A stretch of 64,000 bases of DNA, from NCBI GenBank assembly GCA_034766995.1, contig CM068321.1, positions 14,944,026-15,008,025 of the forward strand, in the 5' to 3' direction. The notes below the pieces were generated by a model that ran no database searches, had not been told where the DNA came from, and worked only from the letters and a program-made list of their open reading frames with translations. Source of the DNA: Acanthacorydalis orientalis (lineage: Eukaryota; Arthropoda; Insecta; Megaloptera; Corydalidae). Every line of letters starts with the position of its first letter. Positions within the stretch are counted from its first letter, which is position 1. Of the stretch, positions 1 through 12,400 are shown piece by piece. Both the position numbers and the translations under genes were made by a program.

Positions 1-591
1 ATTTTTTGGTCATATCAAATTTGAATTAATTCGTATGTTAAGGGATTAATAACAGAAAAGTACCTGTGCTCACAAAAGATCAATAACCAGGAACAAACTT
101 TATTAATTTCACATGGCGAAAGCAACTTAATATTCTCTTTACTTCACTAGTTAAAGATTTATTTTGTTTCTTTAATCTAATTAATAATGCAATAAAAGTG
201 ATTTGATTAATACTTTACTACAGATTTTTTAAATGTTGCCATTGAAAAATATTTGATGTCTTGAAATTTAACACTCGTAGAGACTTTAAAGGTAGATATA
301 AGATTCGTGCCTTGAGAAATGGCATCATCTGCAACTCGTAAACCCATTTGATTATCACTTCTTTTAATCTCTTTTAATCTCTTCTAAATTTGAAGTGGCA
401 CGACGGAAACATGAATCGAATTTTTTTTTTCGAATTTATAGATTTCTGTATAAACGGCTTTGAAAAAATATTCAATGAATGGAAAACGAGTATGTATTTC
501 AAAATGTAATCTTTACTTGCTTAAAAAACGTAATATGTTGAAATAATTATTTTTTTTATTTTAAAAATAATATTTTTCCGATTATATCTTA

Positions 592-623
<32 letters not shown>

Positions 624-1646
624 ATAAATTTGTTATTTTAAACAAACTTTTAAAACATAAAATCTTATTTAAGTGAAGTTATTTCTTCTGCGAATAAAGT
701 ACGCTCTTAAAATATTTATTTGAGAGTAAATAAATTAATAGAATAGTTCAGTTACTTCTTGGATCCGTATTTGATCGATCAACCAACTATTCTTCAATTA
801 GGGATTATTATAAACTTATTATTACGATGAAATGTCAAGAATCTAGTTGATTAAATAAAACATTAGAGTATTTTAATTAATAATTAAATTCACAACACGA
901 CGAAACGTATTGAAAATAATTAAAGAAAATATTTTTAATTATTTAGAGAAAAACATTCTTTTAGAAAAAGTAAAACTATGTTTAAATAATAATTAACAAA
1001 TAATGAAAAGAACGTTTTTTAAAATATATATTAACATATATTTAAGAACAAATAATATTGTTGTATATGTTAACGTAACAAGTAATTTAATTTACTTTCT
1101 AATTGAAAAATTAATTATTTTATAAAATTGATTCATTATATAGCCGATCTTAATGAAAATCAAAGAAGATTTGCTGTTATGAACGAGATGTAACATTTCA
1201 AATATATAACAAAATAATAAATTACTTCCCGTACGTCATTTTGTAAAATGAATATTAATCTTTATCAACGAATAAGCTGAACTTGTCATTTAAGATTATT
1301 ACAATATAAAAAATACAGGATCTGGAAAGTGTTTGAAACTAATAGTGAATTTGATTTATAATGAGAATTAATAGTTATAAGATTTAAATGATAGTTTCTT
1401 GACTTATATTAATAAAGATGTGAATTAGATTATGTTAATAAACTAATCTAAATTAAATTTTATTAAACTGTTTTAGAATATTGCTGTCAAATTTATTTAT
1501 TTATTTATTAATTACAATTTAGTAAATAATGGAACGAATTAATATAATGTTATACCTTTGAAAACAAATTACTAATTAATATTTTTTGGGTGGAAATAGG
1601 TGAACTTTAGGGCCATTAATTAAGTAGTCAGGTCATTACAATCACC

Positions 1647-1677
1647 CGTTTGCGAAACTTTGCGATTTTCGCAAACG
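1647..1677. repeat. Perfect 11-bp-arm hairpin
   Basis: CGTTTGCGAAA and TTTCGCAAACG are exact inverted copies around a 9-nt loop CTTTGCGAT. Five of eleven pairs are G-C in a region that is otherwise nearly all A/T. A cruciform or binding-site dyad; no RNA gene is recognised. Confidence 0.55.
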
Positions 1678-1973
1678 AACTATTTTTTTCAATTTATAAA
1701 CTCAAAAAATACAGAAACAATATCTGATTAAAAATGTCCAATAAACGATTACTGATCATTTGTTGATTGTTTCTTTAGTATATTTCGATGCTGTTATTAT
1801 ACTATTAATACTACAATACTGAAAACTCTTTTCTGTATATTGACGCTCTGTGGACGATTTTTGGACAGAAATAATTTTTTTTCATTTGTAGATTGAAAAA
1901 AATAATTCATTTTTAACAGTGAATTTAGATATAGTAGCAGAAATGTATTGGGAATATATGATACGTTTAATGA

Positions 1974-2016
<43 letters not shown>

Positions 2017-2342
2017 TAAAAAAAAATAATGACAAACCTCTTTTGTTTTAATTTCAATCGTATGCAAAGTACATCTGATTTCTTATATCGTCTTATATTT
2101 CACCGAAATATTATAATATAAAAAATATCCTGTAAAATTCAAACAAAATTTAAGAGGAACAAACGCAAAATATGTTTTTACAGAGAAAAAAATTATGAAT
2201 AGTCTACTTTGACGTAGTGAAATCCAGTGTAATAATTGCTAAATACACATAATGCCTTAGGGTACTTTAACACGATTCTTATTTCATGTGACACTCGTTA
2301 GACTTTTTTCTGATTTAACAAGTCGGTGATAATTTTTTTTAG

Positions 2343-2359
2343 AGATACATTTGATGTAT

Positions 2360-2435
<76 letters not shown>
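2343..2435. repeat. Compound (TA)n(GT)n microsatellite
   Basis: An 8-bp hairpin AGATACAT-TTG-ATGTATCT opens the block, then (TA) to 2409 and (GT) to 2435. Confidence 0.9.
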
Positions 2436-3710
2436 CTATATGTTAGAAATAATTATTTAGCTCTCCACAATAAAAAGAAGATTTAAAATACGAAAAATTG
2501 ATATAAAATTTCCATATGGTTTCTTTACATTTTAATATAGAGTTCAATTCGCTTATAGATAGCTATGTAGTATTGAATATTGTTATTTTTTGTAATCTTT
2601 ATTTATTATAACATTAAACGGTAGACTCTATATCTATATTACCTTTTCCTATATAACTCAATAATATAATCCCAAATTATATTAGAAATTAATTTAAAGT
2701 TTAAAAATAAATAAATGGAAAATTTAAATAATAATGACAAACAAATGTAAATGTAGGCAAAATAATATTTCACTCACTAATTAACGTTTCATTCACTAAA
2801 CTTATAGCATTCAAAATTGTCACATTCTCATAGAGTATTTATTGCCTTTATTTGATTAAGTGTGAAATAATAAATATTTTATTAAAAAATGTTGAACGTT
2901 TGATTAAATTGATGTGGATTGTAAGTTAAAGTTACGAACAGCAGACACTTCAGCTTTATACTTGATACTTTTTGTATTTGGGAATATGTACAATAGTTTT
3001 TTCTATTATGAAAAATGATGTTGGGTACAAATTAAGAAAATAATAAAGTTCTTAGAAAGAAACAATTTTATTCAATATATCTTTAAAACATGTTAGTTAA
3101 AACGTAAATTTTTGTTTAAAAATATGGGTGAATAAAAATCCATATTAACATTTTCTGACTGTAGCTGTAAACTCATTACATTCGTGCTCGTTATAATTAA
3201 GTTCTATTGTATATATTCTTTCACAGATAGAATTAATTGTATAAATATTTATTTATTACACTGAAATATTAAAAAATAATTAAAAATTGAAATATTTTTT
3301 GCTATTATGTATATTTCCGTATTCAAAATAATAAATGAATGTTGCTTTTCAAATCGGAAATTAATTTAAGATATAAAAAAAAACATTTTAATACTGTTTC
3401 ATTCCTTTACACTGAATATTACTTTATAATATTGTTTTTAGATATATTTCAAATTAATATACACATTTTCTGAATAATTTTCAACGTAACATGTTCATTA
3501 CTTCATGAACAATAATAAACGAATCGATTTATGAATATAATCATTCGTTTTTATATAATAATAACATAGACATTTGTTTCCTCTAATAATTATGCACCGT
3601 CATTTCTCCGTCCACTTTTTTATCCTTCTCATGAATGAATGGTTATCTTTGTATGTTTTTGCATATATATTTATGTATGTATACATGCATGTGACTCAAA
3701 AGGTCTTCTC

Positions 3711-3764
3711 GGCTCTTGACTGTATTAAATACGAATTCATTACCGACCTTCACAGTCGAGAGAC
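3711..3764. repeat. Imperfect 13-bp-arm hairpin
   Basis: GGCTCTTGACTGT (3711-3723) pairs with ACAGTCGAGAGAC (3752-3764) with eleven Watson-Crick pairs, one G-T and one mismatch around a 28-nt loop. It lies inside a GC-richer patch at 3580-3780 that contains a 90-codon frame I do not believe. Confidence 0.35.
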
Positions 3765-4391
3765 TCGACATGAAAGTTTTTACTATGCGGTAATGTTAAT
3801 TTTAACTTCAAATCAACAATTTTACATACGTACTCATAATGAATAGTCATCTAAATTCGTTTAAATTTATTGTCGAATCGTTGAAATATTTATTTATTAG
3901 GTGTATTAATTTTTTTCTTACTATTTATCGATCTATAAATATTTAAATTCTAAATATTCGTAAAAAATATCAGTATTGTAATTATTATATTAAATTTAAA
4001 CTAATAATTTTCTCAGTAGAGAACTTATTGCTTGACAGGTTCAAGTAATATTTGATTGGTTATGTAATATTTGATGAAGATGAGGGTTACTCTAATTATC
4101 GCCTTACGGTTTCTATTGTATTATTATTTATTTCAACATGATGTCAAGTTCCACTTTTAAATATAAATATTATAATAAATTCTGAGTCAAAAGTTAATAT
4201 GTGAGAATATCCAATTAATGAAAAATCAAGAATAAAAAATACCTCTGCAAAAAATTTTATTTGAGTGAATGATGTGCGTAGAGAATATTTATATAATTAA
4301 ACAACAATAATTTTTGAATAATAAATTATTATTGTTTAATATTTCAATAATTTCATATATGATTCTTATTTATCAATATGTATACCATTTT

Positions 4392-4893
4392 AATATTTTA
4401 ATATATTTATATCAATATAAATATTATTAAACTTTTTTTAAAACATAATTTTTTTATGTAAGTAAAATTTATGAGTAAAAATTATTTGTTAATATTTAAA
4501 GATATTGCATAATTATAAATATATATATATATATAAATAGAGAGAGATATTTGTACAATATGTGAAATGTGAGAGATGTGTGAGAGAATTGTAAGTACAA
4601 CAGCTCTTATGGTTTGAATATATGAATATATATGAATTCTATAGAAAGAGGTCAATTTGGCTTTGGTTTTTCTAACAGTAAAAATGAAATGTTTCAAAAC
4701 CACCAGATTAAAGGATTTGAGTAAATTGACCTTTTTTGGATTGCTCATATAATTTTCCAGATGTTAAATTAAATATATTTGACAAATATAATATTTAAAA
4801 AAGACTGACAATTGGGCAATGGAATTATATATATATATATATGTATATTTATACATTAATAGTTTATATTCTAGAATATATCAACAAATATTG
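4392..4893 (-). mobile_element. Dispersed ~0.5-kb repeat, copy 1 (MITE-like)
   Basis: This segment is the reverse complement of 17951-18690 apart from microsatellite length. In the ~230-bp unique core I count about five substitutions and two short indels, and in the ~135-bp far arm one substitution and one indel, so roughly 97 percent identity. Both copies break homology at the same points on each side, which defines a discrete unit rather than a diffuse duplication. The two ends look like each other in inverted orientation (AATATTT, ATATATT, AATATAAA, TATTAA blocks in the same order over about 40 bp), suggesting terminal inverted repeats of a non-autonomous DNA element; AT bias weakens this. 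No clear target-site duplication and no coding capacity. It carries a short TA tract (4518-4536) inside. Confidence 0.7.
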
Positions 4894-6556
4894 CTATTAT
4901 ACTAATGTTTATGATAAATGATTACTTGAGAATATTATATTTTAGTTTATCATTTTTTCTAAAATTAAATAAAACTTTTTCTAATTAATTTATTATAAAA
5001 ATGTTGATTACAGAAATCTTATTCTAGGTTACATTATATTTTGCTTGTCTACAACATTTGTTTGACAATCATTCAAGTTATAATTAAATAATTACCATTC
5101 CATGCATCTTAATTTGTCCAAATATACAATGATAAATCATGGAACATTTCGTATTAATCTACATGTTTTTTAAACAACCCTCGTATATTCCAAGTAATTT
5201 AAAAAGTCATTACGATGTTCATTTATCAATAATTAAAAATGCATTACTCGTTTTTTGATAAAAAATATACATTTTTGCAACCATCAAAGCAATATTTTCA
5301 TCAAATATATTTTGAAATATTTACAAAATTCTATTTATTGATACAATTAATTTCATAGTAATAATATGTTTATAGAAGTTTAATCTTACATTAAAATCTG
5401 TATATATATATATATATATTTAAATATCTTTTATTTCATTGTTAATTATTTTTTTATTATTTTTTAATCTGAATTATGAATTTGTGAACTGTCAAATATG
5501 TTTTATTCCTTAGAATTAACATGAATATTATTATTAAAATTAACATTAGAAATAACAGAATTAACATTATTTTCCCCAGTACTTCGTTCTCGATTTAAAA
5601 TAAAGTAGATTGAGAAAACTTGTCATATATTCATTTTATTTGTTCTATATGATGATAAAATGTTTCATATATGTTAAAACTGTATGATTTATATCTTACG
5701 GGCGTTTATTATTTTGCACGTCAAGAAATAGTTATTAAAGAGTTGTCATAATTTTTCTATTTTTTTAAAAAAGAAACATTTTTGGAGTCTGAACACGTTC
5801 ATCGCAGCAAAAAATTTAAAATAAAAATGACCTTAATTCCAAAAGTTCTGATATATATTTAAAATTACATTAGGAGTTGAATTATTATGATGTTCGTTTT
5901 GTTTTTTCACCAGTAGAGTAAAATACGTAACTATATATAGAAGTTATATTGTTAACTTTAACAGTTACTAACTATACGATAATGTACTCTTAAATATCGA
6001 TTTCATTGTCTAATTGTCTGTTGATAGCTGGTTTATTCTATGATTTTCTATTAAATGATTTTTATTTTTCAGATTTCTGTATATCTTACTGGATTTAGAA
6101 ACGTATAGCCAACCAGTCATTTTGCTGGTCAAATGATCCCGTTGCAAATATATTTTTGTGCTGTTAGAACAATGTGGCTAATTTTTCTTGTAAATACTTT
6201 ACTGATTCGGTTGATAATAGTTTTTAATGGCCTTCGGAAAATTTTAATAATCCACCATATTTTTATTCTCTGGTTTTATTGTCATAATATTTTTGACATT
6301 TGTGTTAATCTTGTATCATATTTGAATTTATTGATTATGTATCCGAAATCATATAAAATTATAATAAGCATAATGAATAATATTCACTTTAAATATCTAT
6401 TACGAATATAATATTAATGTAGTTAATTATTTGATAATAAAACTTAATATTTCTATTGAATCAACCAATAATAATTCATCTAATAATGAATCAAGATGCA
6501 CTTTATAGACGTTTTATTACGCATCGTTGTCATTTTCGCTGATAAATGATAGCATG

Positions 6557-6596
<40 letters not shown>

Positions 6597-6757
6597 TGAC
6601 AAAAATAGTAAAAAATAATTTAATTTTAATATTTCATTTATAATTTATACTTAATTATAGGAAGAATGTATGAAATAAATATTATATGGTATAAAAAAAA
6701 CAATAATCTATAAATAAGTAACTATTTCTTAGTGTACACAAATGCTTCCTTGTATTG

Positions 6758-6759
<2 letters not shown>

Positions 6760-6803
<44 letters not shown>
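6760..6803. repeat. (TA)n microsatellite
   Basis: Uninterrupted TA dinucleotides; a shorter pure tract lies 170 bp upstream at 6562-6592. Confidence 0.9.
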
Positions 6804-6806
<3 letters not shown>

Positions 6807-7027
6807 ATATTAGTTTAGCTATTCAAAACAGGAAATTGATTGTTTTATTGTATAAATAAAGTTGCTTACGTGGTAAAATAATAATATCCTTTATCAACTA
6901 TTATAAAAGATTTATGCAAAATATTTATTATAGCATTTAAATCATACAACTAAATTTTGCACTCGTATTTGTGCATCAAAAATATCTCACCAATTAGTTC
7001 ATTGACATCAAAACGGACTTGATTGAG

Positions 7028-7032
<5 letters not shown>

Positions 7033-7068
<36 letters not shown>
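7033..7068. repeat. (TA)n microsatellite
   Basis: Uninterrupted TA dinucleotides. Confidence 0.9.
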
Positions 7069-7070
<2 letters not shown>

Positions 7071-7519
7071 ATGTAAGAGAATAATAAAATATTTTTTCAA
7101 TTTCAGTCAGTTAAATATTGTATAAAAGAAATTCATTAATAAAAAATGTCTCGTTTTATTTATAATTCAAAGCTTTTCATTTGGATTAAAATACAATATA
7201 TACTGAATTAAGTATATTGTAAGTTTCCGCAAAAATATAAAGTTTTTAACCAACGACAACTCAATAAGAATGTTAAAGTAAAACGAGATTCATAAAATAT
7301 TTCTTAGATACTTTTACAAAAGAAAGACTATATAATTTTGTTCGTGAGGAAAAGTAAATTCATTCTTTCATATTTTTAACTTGATTAGCTGATAAATTTT
7401 TCATGACTCGAGACGGAAATATAAAATTGAGTAATATAATACCTATATCAGTTAAATAAAGATCTATATTGTTAGTGAAACAAATATGTTTTTTTCGATA
7501 ATGTAAACGAAATCCGTTT

Positions 7520-7830
7520 TTTTCCTTTTTGTTTTGTGTACCACCTACCTATTTGCAAATTCGATTGTGTGAAATATCGATAAAAATTTGAAACCAATCT
7601 CCATCTCATTGCCATCCAGTACGTTTATTTATTTACAAACGGGAAATGATTTCTTCCGCACCACGCTCAACAGTACCAACAAGTAAGAAAACATGTATGT
7701 CATATCCTTTTGCCGCAATACACTCGAGGTTTTCAATATCGCGCCAGTGCTGCATCTCGATAAAGTCTGATAAAATTGTATGAGGAATTTACAAAACTTT
7801 ACGTTTCCTCGACGTATTCTCTATATTGGA
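7520..7830. promoter_or_regulatory. GC-richer, motif-rich patch, candidate regulatory DNA
   Basis: Base composition becomes balanced for about 300 bp, with CpG-containing strings (ATCGCGCCAGTGCTGC, CCTCGACG) and forkhead-like GTTTATTTATTTAC. It has no open frame of note and no repeats. Inference: an enhancer or conserved non-coding element. Confidence 0.25.
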
Positions 7831-7964
7831 GACATTCTATTTGAATGAATAATCAGTATGTTTGTGTATATTTTAGAAGGGTCGTAATTTATACAGTTAT
7901 TGACGATAAACGAAATCAGAAGTTAGTTGGTTCAAAAATTTTATTTATATAGCGAGTTTATTAC

Positions 7965-7967
<3 letters not shown>

Positions 7968-8003
<36 letters not shown>
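7968..8003. repeat. (TA)n microsatellite
   Basis: Uninterrupted TA dinucleotides. Confidence 0.9.
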
Positions 8004-8009
<6 letters not shown>

Positions 8010-8515
8010 TAATTATTTGTATGATAATAAAAGCATTTATTTCAATTTGTATATTATATTTTAAATAATTGAAAGCTGAATGTATAAATTTTAAATAATT
8101 TTTATTTATTCCAATTTATAAAAAATGAGATAAAATATCACTGATTACAGTTAATAATATTCTTCTTCGCTACATTCTACATTACTTTTTTAAAATATTA
8201 CTACTGTTATTTCTAAAGTACATTTTTTGGTAATTTGTTGTAAATTTAGAACAAATTTTACTATTAATAAAAATGACTAGTTTTTTACTTATTGAAAAGC
8301 TTTGCGATCTAAACTGTAAAACAACAAATAGGTGTTGTTATATATGTTAAATTTAAACAATGAAAATGTTGACAACAAATACATCTACACCAAAACCATT
8401 GTTTGTAAATATTTTAGCTAATAATGTTCTACGATAACATCGTCAGGTAATAACATGTCTACTACTACAGTTTCCATTTTGTCCAATAATTTAGTTATTT
8501 AATGATGTTTTGAAC

Positions 8516-8602
8516 ATTATTCGGTATATACTATAATTATATAATTATGGTTATGATAATTTATAATTATATAATTCGGTATCTTACTATAATTTATAGA
8601 AA
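8516..8602 (+). repeat. Imperfect tandem duplication, about 55-bp unit
   Basis: ATTCGGTATATACTATAATTATA near 8518 recurs as ATTCGGTATCTTACTATAATTTATA near 8574 with the intervening sequence rich in ATAATTATATAATT. Looks like one decayed tandem duplication. Confidence 0.35.
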
Positions 8603-8759
8603 ATATATTTTTCATGTTAACTGATATTAAAAGTCACTGAAGAATACTTTCACTTATTATCGTATGTCACAATATATTTTTTGTGACTGCAACTAAATTC
8701 TCGTATATAAATTATATTTTCAGTATTTTAGGAAATTGTATAAGTTAAATAAATCTTTA

Positions 8760-8960
8760 TAATTTCATTCTTGTTGTCTGGCTAGAGGCTATAGTCATTT
8801 GCATAGCTATTCAGTTTGCATTTTTCGAATATCTTGAAAAATTTGGATCCAAGCTGAACTTCAATTTCATTATCCCTCAATGGAACCTCACCTTACTTCA
8901 CCTAACATCTAGTTCATCAGTATGCCAGTTACTTATATTCGCACATATAGTAAGCCAAAG
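8760..8960. promoter_or_regulatory. GC-richer patch with POU octamer-like sites
   Basis: Holds ATTTGCAT (a classical POU-domain octamer) at about 8797 and a related GCATTTTT 20 bp on, in a 200-bp stretch lacking microsatellites and richer in C/G than its flanks. No coding signal. Confidence 0.2.
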
Positions 8961-9102
8961 ATGAAGATACTAGAAATTATTTCATTTTAACTTACAAATG
9001 TTAATTAAATCACAAGAATTTACACATCATTACGTTTTCTTATGAAAATTTGATAGGTGTTATTATTTTAAATCATATATTACACTCATTTCTCTATCAC
9101 AC

Positions 9103-9106
<4 letters not shown>

Positions 9107-9155
<49 letters not shown>
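9107..9155. repeat. Compound (TA)n(GT)n microsatellite
   Basis: TA run to 9135 switching to GT, same order as at 2363-2435. Confidence 0.9.
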
Positions 9156-9540
9156 AGGGGTGAAAATAAATTTATATATTTATATAATATATTACAGTCA
9201 ATTATAATACATTATTTGATATCATGCAATTAGATATTTATGAATACATTAATATATATATGCTCGAATAGCTGCTATTAGTTTTCAAAATAATTAAAAT
9301 GCTATTTTGCTTTTATGATACATTTGTTTAGTTTATACGTAGATATAAAATATTATCCTTTTATGAGAACGTCATTTAATAATCATACCAGATGTTTGAT
9401 ATTATTTATTGAATACTTATTCAACATTAAATAAAAATTATTAATAGTAGTTTTATATGAGTGAAATAAAATGAAATTGTAAATAGATATTTAATGAATT
9501 TTATACTATATGAATAATAAATGTCTATGTTATATAAAAT

Positions 9541-9655
9541 TCATATATATATATATAAATATATATATCCATATACATACATATATATATATATGTATGT
9601 GTATATATATATATGTATGTGTATATATATATATATATATGTCTGTGTGTATATA
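9541..9655. repeat. Interrupted TA/GTATGT array
   Basis: TA runs separated by ATACATAC then twice GTATGTG; the left and right interruptions mirror each other, making a loose palindrome. Confidence 0.85.
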
Positions 9656-10670
9656 ATATTATGATTTGTAAATAATTATAAGAGAATAATTATTTTTAAG
9701 TATTTATGTTAATAATGCGATAATAAGCTGTATGGATACACAGTTTCAGTTTGTCTCTTAAAGATCATATGAATGCATTTCTATGTTTTTATTTTGATGT
9801 TTTCTCAAAAATTAAAATGAAAAAATGTTTAAATATTACAAGACAGATGTAGTTTTAATAAATAGTTCTAAACAATATTATAAATTTAAGTATAAAGATC
9901 AGACTGTGATTGTCAAGAAACTTCATTTTGTTTATTGTATTATGTGATATATTTATAGTAATTGTGTATAAGAAAACTAGTTATTACAATTATTTTTTTG
10001 TTATTGAAATTATATAACTTTTATATATGTTAAACACATTATAAAAACAACTATAAAGTTTCCAGTAGAAAGTTAACAAAATGTAAATTGTAGGTGATTC
10101 GTGGTAGTTAGACCATTGGATAATTAGTGGTATCAATTAATTTGACATAGCTTTAATTTGTATTTTATTATTTGTGTAGTTTGAAAGTAGCATGGAGTAG
10201 TTTAAAATCACTGAAATATGTAGATAAATAGGTTTTGTTTAAAATTAAATACTAATGGATTAAAAGAAATACTAAAAATGTGATATGTTTTTCAAATGTA
10301 TATTTATATATATATATATATATATAATACAAATATTTATATATAGTTAAAATTGATAATAGCGAACATCGACATAACGAATTCACGAATCAAGTGTAAA
10401 AATATTCACGTGGGTCACACACTACATCATACTAACATTCACTTTCATGTGAGATTCACTTTTATAATGCATGTTTTAGTTAAATTTTATGTTTATATCT
10501 TATGTTTATATCTTATTTGGTATATGTATTACTCTCTAATCTAATTTATAATGAAATTATTGGGTTTTATTTAGAAAAAGATAATATCAAGACGGAAATT
10601 AACCTGTTACTGATGTTACCAGTTATTATTATTGCGAGGAAAGTGAATTTTGCAATGCTCGATACAATCC

Positions 10671-10673
<3 letters not shown>

Positions 10674-10734
<61 letters not shown>

Positions 10735-10752
10735 GTATATATGTTTGTATGT
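10674..10752. repeat. (TA)n microsatellite with GTA interruptions
   Basis: 54 bp of pure TA, then GTATATGTATATATG and GTATGTGTG. Confidence 0.9.
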
Positions 10753-11028
10753 GTGTAATAGTGATGCACCCAAGGGGAAACCTAGAGGCCCTGGAACCCT
10801 CAAAACTCCTATGTTCACAGAGATTAATGTAATCCCCTATGTATACACAGAGAGGTTAATGCAACCACGACTGAAGTAATTGAAGAGCTTTGTAAAAAGA
10901 AAAGAAAACTGGATTTCATTCTTTAAATAAATTTTTATAATCATCTAGTGAATTTTATTGAATTCACATTAAAATTTTTTATCCGTTCAACTCGGCTCCC
11001 CTCTAGATTAAATCGTAAGTGCGACACT

Positions 11029-11030
<2 letters not shown>
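10753..11030. other. GC-rich island between two TA arrays, probable repeat remnant
   Basis: CACCCAAGGGGAAACC, TAGAGGCCCTGGAACCC and, further on, CAACTCGGCTCCCCTCTAGA stand out sharply from the AT-rich background. An imperfect direct repeat, CACAGAGATTAATGTAA and CACAGAGAGGTTAATGCAA, lies 30 bp apart (10815-10866). The segment is bounded by long TA tracts on both sides. The open frames here are half TA-array and not genes. Most likely a decayed transposon tail; family not recognised. Confidence 0.35.

Positions 11031-11070
<40 letters not shown>
11031..11070. repeat. (TA)n microsatellite
   Basis: Right border of the GC-rich remnant at 10753-11030. Confidence 0.9.
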
Positions 11071-11075
<5 letters not shown>

Positions 11076-12051
11076 AATGAGATTATATTCAAAAACCAAA
11101 TTTTAAAATAAAAATAAAAACTTTTTAAATAACTTTCATACTCTGTTTAAATATTTGAAACAAAGTGTCATAGAAAGATTAACAATTTACAATATAACAT
11201 AAAGTGAAAAGTAGATAGCTACTTCTCATATGAATACTAAATATCAATACTAATTAATGATTATGTACACTAATTGATAAATGAATTAAAAATTTTGTAC
11301 AGTACAACTAAACAGATAAAAATATATTATTTTGTTTTCGACCTACATTTTAAAATTTTGTTATGATATTCAAATTGAATTTTTCTACAAAGTTGAAATT
11401 ACTTGTAATTTTTTGCTTAATAATAACAGAAACTATTTGAAGTTCTATCTAATATGGTACGATTCCGTGCATCTAAAATGTTAAATATAGAACAAAACAA
11501 GAATAAACTTGAATATTTGTACAATTTAGCTGACACGTAAAACAATCATTTCACATGAAAATTCATGGAACAGTATAATAAAAATTGCAGTGAAACGTTC
11601 GCTCTTCACATTTTTACTTTTGTAAAAAAAAGATTCAGTAACGCCTCCGTACAAGATTGGGGACGACCGTTTCAAAAGACATGCACACAAACTTTTTTCA
11701 CATCTTTACATATTTATTATTGATTTGTATGTATGTTTAGTTCGAATCGATAGACTAGATTTAGACAATTGTCGTAAAACGATTCAAATAATATAAGAAA
11801 CTTGTATATTATTATTTGAGGTATAAATGTGTTCCGCGATTCACGTAGCATACATGTAGAATACCCAGAGGAATTTGCACGATGTTGCTAACCAAGTAAT
11901 ATAGATAGCTTATTTGATTTAACGACAAAAGTTTTATACTTAATTATGATGCTTTTACAGTATAATCGGAAATTCAATTATTGTTGAAATATACCGTAAA
12001 ACTTTTAATTTTTGGGTAGTACATCTTTGGTCTGTATACGTTGTATACATC

Positions 12052-12072
12052 GATTGGAAAATAAGTTTCATA
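12052..12072 (+). repeat. Possible mariner-type terminal repeat remnant
   Basis: GATTGGAAAATAAGTTTC resembles the GGTTGGNAANTAAGT start of many insect mariner ends. It lies about 350 bp upstream of the transposase fragment at 12401 with a TA microsatellite in between, so it may be the 5' end of that element. Weak. Confidence 0.3.
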
Positions 12073-12155
12073 TAAAATGAAACAAAATAATATTAATTAA
12101 AACGACAGTGCCAGTTACTAGTATTTATATATTACTTGTAATAATAAACTAAATG

Positions 12156-12157
<2 letters not shown>

Positions 12158-12197
<40 letters not shown>
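12158..12197. repeat. (TA)n microsatellite
   Basis: Uninterrupted TA, between a mariner-end-like string (12052) and the transposase fragment (12401). Confidence 0.9.
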
Positions 12198-12200
<3 letters not shown>

Positions 12201-12400
12201 TAAAAAGTATTTTAAAATTATTTTTTATTATTAATTTGGTTTATATGAAATATTACATTTTTCAAAGTTATAGTTTCAGTGCCGTTATTTTCACTTGTGA
12301 AATGATAAAATATTTAATTAACACTCAAAAGTTTGAAAATTTAGGACTTATAATGGATATTAATTTATTTATATAAATTTCCTTAAGTAATCTTTTTACA

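Larger units (their letters stand above)
1..4391. other. AT-rich spacer, no gene seen
   Basis: Mostly A/T with short TA tracts (597-620, 1979-2012), one compound microsatellite, the hairpin at 1647 and the GC-richer patch 3580-3780. A 12-bp palindrome TTGATCGATCAA is at 771-782. No coding or splice-supported exon found. Confidence 0.6.
4894..12051. other. AT-rich spacer with microsatellites, no gene seen
   Basis: Aside from the patches at 7520-7830, 8760-8960 and the remnant at 10753-11030, this is low-complexity spacer. A 92-codon plus-strand frame at 6133-6411 is hydrophobic AT-type translation without family features. ACCAG..CTGGT arms lie at 6113-6130. Confidence 0.55.

Noticed and set aside
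1647..1690. Hairpin followed by a T-run, like a bacterial terminator
   Set aside because: Context is clearly eukaryotic; T-runs are everywhere in this DNA.
10502..10879. 125-codon frame ending in a Pro/Gly-rich stretch (APKGKPRGPGTLKTP)
   Set aside because: The collagen-like appearance comes from one short GC-rich patch following a TA array; no repeat of Gly-X-Y, no start or splice support.
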